50,514 bases of DNA from assembly GCA_020634935.1 (NCBI GenBank), contig JACKAT010000038.1, positions 1 through 50,514 of the forward strand, written 5' to 3'. Source of the DNA: Anaerolineales bacterium. Its GTDB lineage: Bacteria > Chloroflexota > Anaerolineae > 4572-78 > J111. Below the pieces are notes generated by a model. The model made no database searches and was not told the DNA's origin. It saw only the letters and a program-made list of their open reading frames with translations. A program made the position numbers and the translations under genes. Positions 41,383 through 50,514 of this stretch are shown here, in pieces (position 1 is the stretch's first letter; every line of letters starts with the position of its first letter).

Positions 41383-42339
41383 TTAGATGGAGGTCACCGA
41401 CCGGTAGGCCCGCACCGTCGAAAGGTAGTAGGCGACGAGCAGTTGGATCAGAGCCAGCGGGGGGGAGTGATGTTCCGCGCCGCTCTCGCGGTAACGGCCC
41501 ACGTTTTCGGGGTGGAAATGGCCCGACAACGCCAACTGCTGCCACAATAACTCTTCTAAGGCTCTGGCTTTGTCCGGGCTAATATCGCCGTCAATTTCTA
41601 AGATATCAACCGGCCCATTGCCGGTCCAGACATCTTTTTCCAGTCGCATACCGGTCCGCTGGCCATCCCGTGATTGGGCCAGGACCGCACTCAAATCGGG
41701 GCTGGGCAAGGTGTGGTGCTGCACCAACCGCACGTTGAGATGAGCATTGTCCCATTCGGCCCGGTTATCCGAGCGGTAGAAGCGAATGATCAGATCGGCC
41801 ACACCTTTCTGGGGCCAGATGTATCGCTGGCTGTCGGATTGGCGGCGCGTCATCGAAGCCAGCACATCTTCGGCCCGGTAGCCGCGCTCGACGGTATCGC
41901 GGTTGACTTTCCACTGCTGGCGCAGGTTTTCTTCCGGGTCAAGGTAAACGGTCACATCGAAGCAGCGCTGCATGGCCGGGGTAACCAGGGCCAACAACCC
42001 CTCGACAATGACCAGCTCGTTAGGATCGATATATTCAGGGGCTTCAAGCAGGCCGGTGCGGTGGTTGTAGGTCGGCTTGAGAATGGGCTGGCCCACCCGC
42101 AGCAGGTTGAGATGCTGGCCGACGATATCCAGATGGTTGCTATCGGGATGCAGCGCCGTCAGGTTCAGCCTGCGTCGCTGGGGCCGGCTGTATTTATGGT
42201 AGTCATCGGTGCAGACCAGAGTAGCCTCCGAGACGCCCATCAACGCCGCCAGGCCTTGAGTTAATGTGGTTTTACCGGCGGCGCTGTCGCCAACGACGCC
42301 TAACATCAGCGGCCGGTGGGGTGATGTCGTCTCGATCAT
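41383..42339 (-). CDS. prk: Phosphoribulokinase/uridine kinase-family enzyme 1
   Basis: The predicted reaction is ribulose 5-phosphate plus ATP to ribulose 1,5-bisphosphate. The 318-aa protein has the P-loop GDSAAGKTT (17-25), the acidic ATLVCTDDYHKYSR and the PRK signature KVNRDTVERGYRAEDVLASM near 155. IVEGLLALVTP and YNHRTGLLEAPEYI are family motifs. The redox-regulated Cys of plant/cyanobacterial PRK in the P-loop (GCGKS) is missing. It is the last gene of the sugar-phosphate cluster on this strand and is paralogous to the kinase at 46573-47565. A uridine-kinase-like activity cannot be excluded. Confidence 0.88.
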   Translation of the reverse strand: MIETTSPHRPLMLGVVGDSAAGKTTLTQGLAALMGVSEATLVCTDDYHKYSRPQRRRLNLTALHPDSNHLDIVGQHLNLLRVGQPILKPTYNHRTGLLEAPEYIDPNELVIVEGLLALVTPAMQRCFDVTVYLDPEENLRQQWKVNRDTVERGYRAEDVLASMTRRQSDSQRYIWPQKGVADLIIRFYRSDNRAEWDNAHLNVRLVQHHTLPSPDLSAVLAQSRDGQRTGMRLEKDVWTGNGPVDILEIDGDISPDKARALEELLWQQLALSGHFHPENVGRYRESGAEHHSPPLALIQLLVAYYLSTVRAYRSVTSI

Positions 42340-42423
42340 TCGTTGCTTAGGCTAGTCCTATATCAGCAGTAGGGAGTGGGAAGTAAGGAAAAACTATTCC
42401 GTGCTCCCTTGAAAATAAGGGCA

Positions 42424-42482
42424 TGGAGCGTCAAAGTTTACTTTGACCTGATCCTGAATGACAAAGCCAGCTTTGTCGCTCC
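42424..42482. repeat. Family C palindromic repeat, copy 4
   Basis: GGAGCGTCAAAGTTTACTTT and GACAAAGCCAGCTTTGTCGC plus TCCC lie between prk and tal. It is in the opposite orientation to copies 1-3. Confidence 0.7.
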
Positions 42483-42498
42483 CAATTATATAGCCTTG

Positions 42499-43602
42499 CT
42501 ACGCCGGCACCGAATATCGCCGTTCAATGGTAGCCAGCAGCGAAGCAAAGGCATCGGCAAAGGCTTTGACCCCGTCTGCCTCCAAGGTGTTGGTCACATC
42601 GTCTAGCGAAATGCCCAACGCGGCTAACTCGGTCATAACGTGATGAGCCTCGGCCAAATCCGCTTCGATGGTGAGCGCGGCCCGACCGTGATCGCGGAAC
42701 GCCTCCAGTGTGGCCGGCGGCATGGTGTTGACCGTATGGGGGCCAATCAGTTCATCGACATACAGCGTATCCGGGTAAGCCGGGTTCTTGGTGCCGGTTG
42801 AAGCCCACAGCGGCCGCTGCACCCGCGCCCCTTCGGCTTCTAGCCGGGCAAACCGGTCGCTGCCAAAGGTGGCTTTGAAGGCTTGATAGGCCAGCCGGGC
42901 ATTGGCGATAGCGGTTTTACCTAACAGCGCCAAGGCCCGGTCGGAACCGAGCGCCTCCAGGCTCCGGTCAACCGCCGCATCGATGCGCGAGACAAAGAAA
43001 GACGCTACCGAAGCGATACTGTTTAGAGGCAGCCCTTGGGCCAGACGATCCTCAAGCCCGGCCAGGTAGGCCTCCATAACGGCCTGGTAACGCTCGATAG
43101 AGAAGATGAGGGTGACGTTGACATTAATCCCGGCGGCAATCGCCTGGCGAATAGCCGGCAGTCCGGCCAGGGTGGCCGGAATTTTAATCATCAGGTTGGG
43201 CCGGTCTACCCAGGCCCACAACCGTTTGGCCTCAGCCAGGGTCGCTTCGGAGTTGTGAGCCAGGGTGGGGTTGACTTCCAGGCTGACGTAGCCGTCGCCG
43301 CCGTTGGTTTCATTGTACAGCGGGCGCATCAGGTCAGCCGCAGCCCGGATATCATCAACGGCCAGCGCCTCAAAAATTTCCAGCGGAGATTTACCGGCTT
43401 CGGCCAGCGGCAGCAGGTCGGCATCGTAATCGGTGGATTTGGCGATGGCGTTGTTGAAAATTGCCGGATTCGAGGTTAGCCCGCGAATATCGCCCCGCCC
43501 GATCATCGCCGCCAGTTCGCCGTTTTGCAACAGCCGACGCTCGATATTGTCGTACCAGATTGATTGTCCTAAACTCACTAATTGAGTGATGGGTGTTTGC
43601 AT
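42499..43602 (-). CDS. tal: Transaldolase
   Basis: It moves a three-carbon dihydroxyacetone unit between sugar phosphates (sedoheptulose 7-P and glyceraldehyde 3-P to erythrose 4-P and fructose 6-P). The 367-aa protein has IRGLTSNPAIFNNAIAKSTD at 39-58, the Schiff-base lysine K140 in NLMIKIPATLAG, LIFSIERYQAVMEAYLAGLE, and LWASTGTKNPAYPDTLYVDE then LIGPHTVNTMPPATLEAF. The length and motifs fit the long bacterial subfamily found in actinobacteria and cyanobacteria. A GGAG site sits seven bases before the ATG. It lies 45 bp downstream of tkt, within the same operon. Confidence 0.95.
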   Translation of the reverse strand: MQTPITQLVSLGQSIWYDNIERRLLQNGELAAMIGRGDIRGLTSNPAIFNNAIAKSTDYDADLLPLAEAGKSPLEIFEALAVDDIRAAADLMRPLYNETNGGDGYVSLEVNPTLAHNSEATLAEAKRLWAWVDRPNLMIKIPATLAGLPAIRQAIAAGINVNVTLIFSIERYQAVMEAYLAGLEDRLAQGLPLNSIASVASFFVSRIDAAVDRSLEALGSDRALALLGKTAIANARLAYQAFKATFGSDRFARLEAEGARVQRPLWASTGTKNPAYPDTLYVDELIGPHTVNTMPPATLEAFRDHGRAALTIEADLAEAHHVMTELAALGISLDDVTNTLEADGVKAFADAFASLLATIERRYSVPA

Positions 43603-43647
43603 CGTTATTCTCCTGTGTAAATTTGGCAGTTGGATATTGGTAGTTAC

Positions 43648-45660
<2,013 letters not shown>

Positions 45661-45689
45661 ATCCTAACTCCTTTGAGGATAATAATCTG

Positions 45690-45788
45690 GAGGAATGACA
45701 AAGCAAGCTTTGTCGCTCCTATGTTTTCATAGCAAGCTTTGTCGCTCCAATATTTTCATAGCAAGCTTTGTCGCTCCTATGTTTTCAT
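45690..45788. repeat. Family C repeat, copy 5, with 29-bp tandem triplication
   Basis: GGAGGAATGACAAAGCAAGC then TTTGTCGCTCC is followed by repeats of GCAAGCTTTGTCGCTCCTAT plus GTTTTCATA (three units of 29 bp). It lies between the CbbY-like gene and tkt, probably within or at the edge of the operon leader. Confidence 0.75.
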
Positions 45789-45851
45789 TGCCGGTGTCGT
45801 CTCAATCGAGACTGTCGGACTCTTTTAGAAGTAGAACTTTAATGATAAAAC

Positions 45852-46565
45852 TTACGCCGCTTCAGCCGGCAGGCATAAGGCGGCTAATTGGTCGAGCGTA
45901 AATGGCTCCAGGCTGCGGGCGACCAGGGCCGCACCCGCAAAATCCTCGCCAAAGGTGTAGTCATTATAAATAACCGCACAGGGCAGACCGGCTCTTTGGG
46001 CGGCTTTGAACCCTACAGCCGAGTCTTCAATCACCAAGGTTTGATGGGATTTAGTCCCCAGTTCGGCCAGACAGCGGCGGTACAGCGGCGAGTCCGGCGC
46101 GGTTTTGCGCCCGCTCTCTTTGCCCAACAACGGCTCAAACAGGCCGGCCACATTCGGGAGACGATACTGTAACAACGCTTCAATCTGCGCTTCGTAAGAC
46201 GACGACACCACGGCCAGACGAACACCCCGGTCCACGGCTGAGGTAATGAGCTGTTCCACCCCCGGCCGCAGTTGTAATCGAGGCAGATACTTGTCGATAT
46301 ATAGGCGTTTCTTCAATTGGGTTAAGTCGGCCACGGCTCTATCTAACGTCTCTGGCGATAGCTCGGGCATTGTCCTTGCCAGGGTGTGGCGCATTCGCAA
46401 GGCGTTGCCTTGGATCGGGAGCATCGCTTTGAATTCGTCCCAACTCCAGCGAATGGCGTAACCTAACTGGGCAAAGGCGTCATTACAGGCCGGCAGGTGG
46501 CCATGTTGTTCGGTATCGGCCAGGGTGCCGTCTATATCAAAAATAAGGGCTTGGAGCGTGGTCAT
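45852..46565 (-). CDS. cbbY: CbbY-like HAD phosphatase (probable xylulose-1,5-bisphosphate phosphatase)
   Basis: A 237-aa HAD hydrolase. Motif I is D10-x-D12 in LIFDIDGTLADTE, followed by QHGHLPACNDAFAQLG, very like CbbY. Motif II is AVVSSS, the Lys is in GKESGRKTAPDSPLYRRCLA and motif III is VIEDSAVGFKAA. CbbY of Calvin-cycle bacteria degrades xylulose 1,5-bisphosphate, an inhibitory by-product of RuBisCO. It starts seven bases after the stop of the second phosphoribulokinase gene, so the two are co-transcribed. Alternative: another sugar-phosphate phosphatase of the beta-phosphoglucomutase group. Confidence 0.82.
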   Translation of the reverse strand: MTTLQALIFDIDGTLADTEQHGHLPACNDAFAQLGYAIRWSWDEFKAMLPIQGNALRMRHTLARTMPELSPETLDRAVADLTQLKKRLYIDKYLPRLQLRPGVEQLITSAVDRGVRLAVVSSSYEAQIEALLQYRLPNVAGLFEPLLGKESGRKTAPDSPLYRRCLAELGTKSHQTLVIEDSAVGFKAAQRAGLPCAVIYNDYTFGEDFAGAALVARSLEPFTLDQLAALCLPAEAA

Positions 46566-46572
46566 GTCTCGC

Positions 46573-47565
46573 CTAAGCTAAGGGTCTTGACGCCGGCACC
46601 GACCCCAATCGACTCAAGGCTGCAACGGGCGGCGCAAAGGGCATGCGGGCCACATTATTATATTGGCGCAGCAGGTGATAGACCAACAGCAGTTGAGTCA
46701 GAGCCAACGGCGGGCTGTGCCGCATCTCGGCCTGGTCTTGATAGTCGCCGAACTCATCTTCGGACAGCGGGCGCAAATCGGGCAGGTGCTGCCAGATGGC
46801 ATTCTCCAACTCCGCCGTCTGGTCGGCGGTCACGTTGCCATCGATTTCTAACACATCGGCCGGCCGGTTATCGGCTCGCTTCATCTCCATGCGAACGGCC
46901 GAACCGCTGCGTTCCAGCAGATAGCTTAAATCCGGGTGGGGAATGGTCGGGCGCAAGGTCAGCCGCACATCGAGGTGAGAGCCGGCGTCTTCGGGCTTAA
47001 TACCAGCCGGCGGGCTAAAGCGAACCACAATATCGGCGGCTTTGCGCTGCGGATGGATGAAGTTGGCCGAGTCGCACTCCCGTTTCTTTAATGACGCGAT
47101 GACCTGTTCGCGGGTATAGCCGCGTTTGGTGGTATCGCGTTTGATTTTCCACAGGTGACGCAGCTCCTCCAACGGCTCCAGGTAAACCTTCACATCATAA
47201 AATTGCTGCATCGCCGGGGTGGCATAGCCTAACAGGCCCTCAACAATAACGAATTCGCGGGGGTGAATATATTCAGGCCGAACTAACGTCCCGGTCGAAT
47301 GGTCGTAAATGGGTTTGAGAATAGGCTGGCCGTAGTGCAGTCGCTCCAGATGGAGTTCCAAAATATCCAGGTAGTTGCAATCGGGGTGTAGGGCCGAGAT
47401 GCCTAACTCGGCCCGCTCTTGGCGATCATACTTGTGGTAATCATCGGTGCAAAAGTGGGTGACGCGTTCTTTCCCTAAAATTTTAACTAACCCTTGACTA
47501 ATCGTGGTTTTACCGACGGCGCTGTCGCCCACAATGCCCAAGATAATTGGCCGCTGTCTTTGCAT
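46573..47565 (-). CDS. Phosphoribulokinase/uridine kinase-family enzyme 2
   Basis: A 330-aa paralogue of the first kinase: P-loop GDSAVGKTT (13-21), FCTDDYHKYDR, LHPDCNYLDILELHLERLHY, YDHSTGTLVRPEYI, IVEGLLGYATP and the PRK signature KIKRDTTKRGYTREQVIASL. The ATG at 47565 is chosen because AGGAGA lies five bases upstream; ATG 47586 has no site. The two kinases align through most of their length yet differ in several substrate-region residues (for example YSRPQRRRLNLTAL versus YDRQERAELGISAL), so they may differ in substrate or regulation. It heads the cluster prk2-cbbY-tkt-tal-prk1. Confidence 0.85.
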   Translation of the reverse strand: MQRQRPIILGIVGDSAVGKTTISQGLVKILGKERVTHFCTDDYHKYDRQERAELGISALHPDCNYLDILELHLERLHYGQPILKPIYDHSTGTLVRPEYIHPREFVIVEGLLGYATPAMQQFYDVKVYLEPLEELRHLWKIKRDTTKRGYTREQVIASLKKRECDSANFIHPQRKAADIVVRFSPPAGIKPEDAGSHLDVRLTLRPTIPHPDLSYLLERSGSAVRMEMKRADNRPADVLEIDGNVTADQTAELENAIWQHLPDLRPLSEDEFGDYQDQAEMRHSPPLALTQLLLVYHLLRQYNNVARMPFAPPVAALSRLGSVPASRPLA

Positions 47566-48053
47566 TACGCTCTCCTGAATTATCAAACAATAGTTGCTAT
47601 GTCAGCGTTCAGCCTGTAGCTGCCTGCTATCAGGCTGCCGCTTAATCCCAAAGGTATGGTTATAAAGCCAGTTATGACGACTTGAGTCGATGAGATAACC
47701 GTATAAATTGTCTCTTAAGTGTATTTACTCGGCAGATGAGGTGACTGGCACTTAATCTATGTAATGGTAGCGTTATATTCCTCTCAATGTTCTCGATTTG
47801 AGCCAAAGTGCCAGTCACCTGAATAGTTACTCTCAAGTTATAAAGTAACTATATCAAACGTTTGTGAAAAATGTAACACTAGAAAGGGTGAAGAGGCTAA
47901 CATTTTTAGGTGGGGCTTTCCTACCCAAATGGGTAGGAAAAGGAGCAATAAGAGCAAATCTCAACGATTTTTAATAGAGGACCAAGGTGACAGCACTTAC
48001 CCATCTGACCGACGAAATCAACGCCTCTCCCTCTTCGAAAGTGGCTGTCGCCT
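47566..48053. other. Intergenic region with three palindromic elements
   Basis: It holds a hairpin repeat at 47739-47820, a palindrome TTTCCTACCC-AAAT-GGGTAGGAAA at 47927-47950 and a third element at 47984-48056. The promoter for the sugar-phosphate cluster should lie on the minus strand near 47570-47740. No gene is seen. Confidence 0.5.
47739..47820. repeat. Inverted repeat related to family A
   Basis: Perfect 15-bp arms AGGTGACTGGCACTT and AAGTGCCAGTCACCT enclose 52 bp. The arm sequence resembles the inner arms of family A (GGTGACAGTCACTT). Confidence 0.7.
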
Positions 48054-48056
48054 TTA
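47984..48056. repeat. Decayed inverted repeat overlapping a stop codon
   Basis: AAGGTGACAGCACTTAC pairs imperfectly with GTGGCTGTCGCCTTTAA. The right arm supplies the TAA of the response-regulator gene ending at 48054. It is a probable family A relative. Confidence 0.55.
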
Positions 48057-48707
48057 AGACTCGGTCTCTTTACCTTGGAGGTAAATGCGGGCGGCTTCGG
48101 TGCGGTTGTGGACCTGCAATTTTTGATAAACATTTTTGAGGTAATATTTGACGGTGTTTTCGCTGAGGTGCAGAGTGGAGGCAATTTCTTGATTGGTTTT
48201 ACCCTGAGCAATATGGGCTAATACTTCTTTTTCTCGGTCGGACAGGGTATGGGTGGGGTCGGTGTCGATGGCGGCCTGGTGGCGGCTGGCCCGGCGCAGC
48301 AGCCAGTTATGGACCGCGCGGGGATAAACCACCTGCCCACCCGCGACCTGCCTGATCGCTTCGATCATCTGGCGGGACGGCTCGGTTTTGAGCACGATAC
48401 CGTCGGCTTCTAACTCCACCACCCGCTGCAAGGCTTGCCCATCGGCTAGAGCCGTTAAGACCAGCACGCGTACCGGTAAATTCCGCTGGCGGATCTGCTC
48501 CAGAACGGCAAAGCCATCCATTCCGGCCATCATCAGATCGGTAATGACCACATCGGGCCGGTGAATTTCAATGGCGCTTAATAAGGCTTCGCCGTTGTTG
48601 ACTGTCGCCACCACCTCGATGTCGCTGGTATCGGCCAAATGAAGTTTTAGCCCGTCTAGCACCAGGGCATGATCATCGGCCAGAATGACCTGAATACGCT
48701 TAACCAT
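48054..48707 (-). CDS. NarL/FixJ-family response regulator
   Basis: A 217-aa regulator with receiver residues D11-D12 and phospho-acceptor D57 (VVITDLMMAGMDG), switch Thr in VLVLTALAD and Lys in GIVLKTEP, then a LuxR-type DNA-binding domain near 155-210 (LSDREKEVLAHIAQGKTNQE then IASTLHLSENTVKYYLKNVY). It begins inside the histidine kinase gene (8-base overlap), so the pair is translationally coupled. It is distinct from the regulator at 17841. Its target genes are unknown; the sugar-phosphate cluster promoter is the nearest downstream candidate. Its last codon lies in a palindromic element. Confidence 0.94.
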   Translation of the reverse strand: MVKRIQVILADDHALVLDGLKLHLADTSDIEVVATVNNGEALLSAIEIHRPDVVITDLMMAGMDGFAVLEQIRQRNLPVRVLVLTALADGQALQRVVELEADGIVLKTEPSRQMIEAIRQVAGGQVVYPRAVHNWLLRRASRHQAAIDTDPTHTLSDREKEVLAHIAQGKTNQEIASTLHLSENTVKYYLKNVYQKLQVHNRTEAARIYLQGKETES

Positions 48708-49743
48708 AACACGGTACCCTCACCTTGATGCGTGTTCCCTCGCCAGGCCGGCTGACCAGATCAAACGTGCCGCCAACCAACTGCGCCCGATCGCGCATAC
48801 CCCGCAAACCGATATGTTCGTTTCGCTCCGTCGCCGATGGCCCGGCCAAGCTAGGCGGAGTAAAGCCTTTGCCATAATCGACGACTTCCAGATGAATATG
48901 GTCTTGATGCGACCACAAGTAGACAAACTGCTCGTTCACGCCGCCGTGCCGGATGCCATTGGTCAGGGCCTGTTGCACGATGCGATAGAGGGCGATCTTA
49001 ATTGGCACATCGACTTCCGGGATGGTGGAGCCGGCCTCAAAGTGAACTATCGCTTGGGTCATTGTTTCGTGCTGAATAATCAACCCTTCTAAGATATCTA
49101 AGAGCGGGCGCTGCTTGAATTCGGGCGGGTGGAATGTACCCAGAAACGTCCGAATTTCGGTTAGGGCGGTTTCTAACAACCAGCCAACCTCCTGGAGGTT
49201 TTCGCGATAGGTGGCGATGGGCTCGTCGCCATCCTCGGTCGCCGTGACGGCCAGCCGCTCGGCCAGGTGCTGCAAGTGGCTCAGTCGATGCACAGCGGCA
49301 TACATCTTTTGCACGGGGCCATCGTGGATATCCAAAACGATACGGCACAGTTCCTCTTCCGTAACCGGCAGAATCCGCCGGGAAGCCGTGATTTGATGCC
49401 AATCTAACTCACGATTGCCATCCCGAGAAAGATTTTCAATAGTTTGAGCCGCGGCCCGAATTAAACATTGTTGCGTGGGAGACCATTGGCGCTGGCCGGC
49501 GCTGTGAACGGCCAGCAAAGCGGCGGTTGTACCTTGGGATGCCAGCGGCTGGATAAATACATCGGGGGGGGATATCTCGATCAAACGGACCCAACCAGTC
49601 GAAGTTAACCGCCCAACCTGGGTCAGAATGTGCGGCGTTTCGACGGCGCTATCGGCCAACATCAACACAGCGGCCGTGGCTTGAGCGTGGTCGATTAAAC
49701 TCTGTAAAACGGCTTCATAGGCGCGAAATAATTGTTGCGGCAT
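48700..49743 (-). CDS. Soluble histidine kinase (HisKA_3 type)
   Basis: This 347-aa kinase has no membrane helix, unlike the one at 18485, so it senses a cytosolic signal. The N-terminal 105 residues look GAF-like (AVLQSLIDHAQATAAVLMLA; GTTAALLAVHSAGQRQWSPT). The HisKA_3 domain has the phospho-acceptor H140 in IVLDIHDGPVQKMYAAV. The ATP-binding domain includes VVDYGKGFTPP and HIGLRGMRDRAQLVGGTF. The start at 49743 is preferred: the longer frame to 49857 overlaps the SCO1-like gene and passes through a promoter-like sequence. There is no Shine-Dalgarno sequence, and a sigma-70-like promoter lies so close that the leader would be only about three bases. Confidence 0.88.
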   Translation of the reverse strand: MPQQLFRAYEAVLQSLIDHAQATAAVLMLADSAVETPHILTQVGRLTSTGWVRLIEISPPDVFIQPLASQGTTAALLAVHSAGQRQWSPTQQCLIRAAAQTIENLSRDGNRELDWHQITASRRILPVTEEELCRIVLDIHDGPVQKMYAAVHRLSHLQHLAERLAVTATEDGDEPIATYRENLQEVGWLLETALTEIRTFLGTFHPPEFKQRPLLDILEGLIIQHETMTQAIVHFEAGSTIPEVDVPIKIALYRIVQQALTNGIRHGGVNEQFVYLWSHQDHIHLEVVDYGKGFTPPSLAGPSATERNEHIGLRGMRDRAQLVGGTFDLVSRPGEGTRIKVRVPCYG

Positions 49744-49753
49744 GATAATTTGG

Positions 49754-49782
49754 TTTATACACCAAATTAAAAAAGAGACCAA
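49754..49782 (-). promoter_or_regulatory. Sigma-70-like promoter of the soluble kinase operon, almost leaderless
   Basis: On the minus strand TTGGTC (49777-49782), a 17-bp spacer and TATAAA (49754-49759) are followed ten bases later by the ATG at 49743. It begins directly after the stop of the upstream SCO1-like gene (49784), so the kinase operon has its own promoter. Confidence 0.65.
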
Positions 49783-49783
49783 A

Positions 49784-50410
49784 TTACGATGAGTTGCTCG
49801 AAAAATCTTGGTTAAGCAGTTGATTGAGATCGCTGGCCAGGTCGGCCGGCTCAACATCGAAGGGGTACGTCAGCAGTAGTTCACGCTTGGGGTTGATTAA
49901 ATAAAGGCGGGCGGTATGGCTAACCAGATACCCGGCGGACAAGTCGCCGGTTTCCTCTTTTTCGGCATAGGCCCCAAATGGTCGCAGGATAGCCTCCACT
50001 TTCTCCCAATTGCCGGTCAGGCCGATGAACTCAGGGCCAAAGGCGCTGAGGTAGCGATCGAGCACTGCCGGTGTATCGCGTTCAGGATCGACGGAGATGA
50101 ATACGACATTGACCTGATCCTTATGGGGCACATCGGCCAGGGCGGTCTTCACATCCCACATGGTCAGCGGGCAGACATCGGGGCAGAAGGTGTAGCCAAA
50201 ATAAATGAGGGTAACTTCACCGTCGGTGTCGCTCAGGTGGAAAGGCCGGCCTTTGGTGTCGGTTAGTTCAAAGTCGTCAAGCGGCGTCGGGGGGTCGAGC
50301 ACCGCGCCTTTGTAGTCGTAGCCGGAGGTGGATCGGCAGCCCGTGACCAACCACAGTAAGGCCAGTCCAATAATTATTATCGCGCCAAGTCGCGTTTTCA
50401 CCGTAATCAT
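49784..50410 (-). CDS. SCO1/SenC-family thioredoxin-fold lipoprotein
   Basis: A 208-aa protein that in this family delivers copper to cytochrome c oxidase or acts as a thiol redox protein outside the membrane. The signal ends in the lipobox LVTGC (Cys25 from the ATG at 50410; a GTG one codon earlier is possible). The copper/thiol site is C76-P-D-V-C80 in GYTFCPDVCPLT with His165 in YLVSHTARLYLI. FISVDPERDTPAVL is the SCO signature. The start follows AAGGCAG. No oxidase genes are in the window, though the haem-binding protein at 27706 shows that haem proteins are exported here. Confidence 0.93.
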   Translation of the reverse strand: MITVKTRLGAIIIIGLALLWLVTGCRSTSGYDYKGAVLDPPTPLDDFELTDTKGRPFHLSDTDGEVTLIYFGYTFCPDVCPLTMWDVKTALADVPHKDQVNVVFISVDPERDTPAVLDRYLSAFGPEFIGLTGNWEKVEAILRPFGAYAEKEETGDLSAGYLVSHTARLYLINPKRELLLTYPFDVEPADLASDLNQLLNQDFSSNSS

Positions 50411-50514
50411 CACACTGCCTTACGATTGTCCATTTTTTGAGATTGTCAGTATTTTCACCGGGTTTGTCAAATGATACTTCATAGAAGCTGTTTTAAAAGT
50501 AGAGGTTTACGAAC
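50411..50514. other. Window-end intergenic sequence
   Basis: About 100 bases hold the upstream region of the SCO1-like gene. No further gene or repeat is recognised. Confidence 0.4.

Noticed and set aside
49744..49857. Longer start of the soluble histidine kinase
   Set aside because: It would overlap the SCO1-like gene and contain the promoter; sequence conservation begins at MPQQLFRAYE.

Overview
The window looks like a chromosomal segment of a Chloroflexota bacterium, probably Anaerolineae-like. This is inferred from the mix of families and was not tested: a regulator carrying an NBR1-type Ig domain, VTC with DUF4956, a zinc-ribbon MscL, several signal-peptide surface proteins, many NarL-type two-component systems, and moderately GC-rich genes separated by AT-richer, repeat-rich gaps. 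No rRNA, tRNA, CRISPR array or phage block was seen. About forty protein genes are supported, two of them clearly broken.

Layout. 1-248: start of an acyl-CoA dehydrogenase running off the left edge. 0.9-5.6 kb: large glutamate synthase subunit (gltB) ending at a bidirectional terminator. 5.7-9.6 kb: TraB-family membrane protein and a degenerate PP2C-like/NBR1-Ig protein. 9.9-12.3 kb: inverted repeats, a 21-bp heptad-coding minisatellite, a deleted zinc alcohol dehydrogenase and an intact beta-hydroxyacid dehydrogenase. 12.5-17.8 kb: secreted CAP protein, cysK-cysE, and a Fic protein. 17.8-23.6 kb: a two-component pair divergent from a MacAB-like efflux operon. 23.7-30 kb: lipoprotein, subtilase, response-regulator remnant, haem-binding protein, VTC-DUF4956 pair. 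30.4-36.3 kb: mscL, a Rieske protein and several small or unknown proteins, heavily interspersed with palindromic repeats. 36.6-41.1 kb: an accessory stretch with a membrane protein, a 42-bp palindromic tandem array, a PD-(D/E)XK-like protein, a REP-type (Y1) transposase bracketed by its palindromes, and an esterase lipoprotein. 41.4-47.6 kb: a same-strand sugar-phosphate cluster (phosphoribulokinase, transaldolase, transketolase, CbbY-like phosphatase, second phosphoribulokinase). 47.9-50.4 kb: a second two-component pair and a SCO1-like protein.

The sugar-phosphate cluster is the strongest metabolic signal. Its enzymes make ribulose 1,5-bisphosphate and shuffle pentose phosphates, and its CbbY-like phosphatase normally removes a RuBisCO misfire product. 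No RuBisCO gene is visible here. The window also holds at least five families of dispersed palindromic repeats (about 50-130 bp, both orientations, nearly all intergenic), which look like non-autonomous mobile or REP-type elements. Three genes have a -10-like hexamer so close to the start codon that leaderless or nearly leaderless mRNAs are likely.
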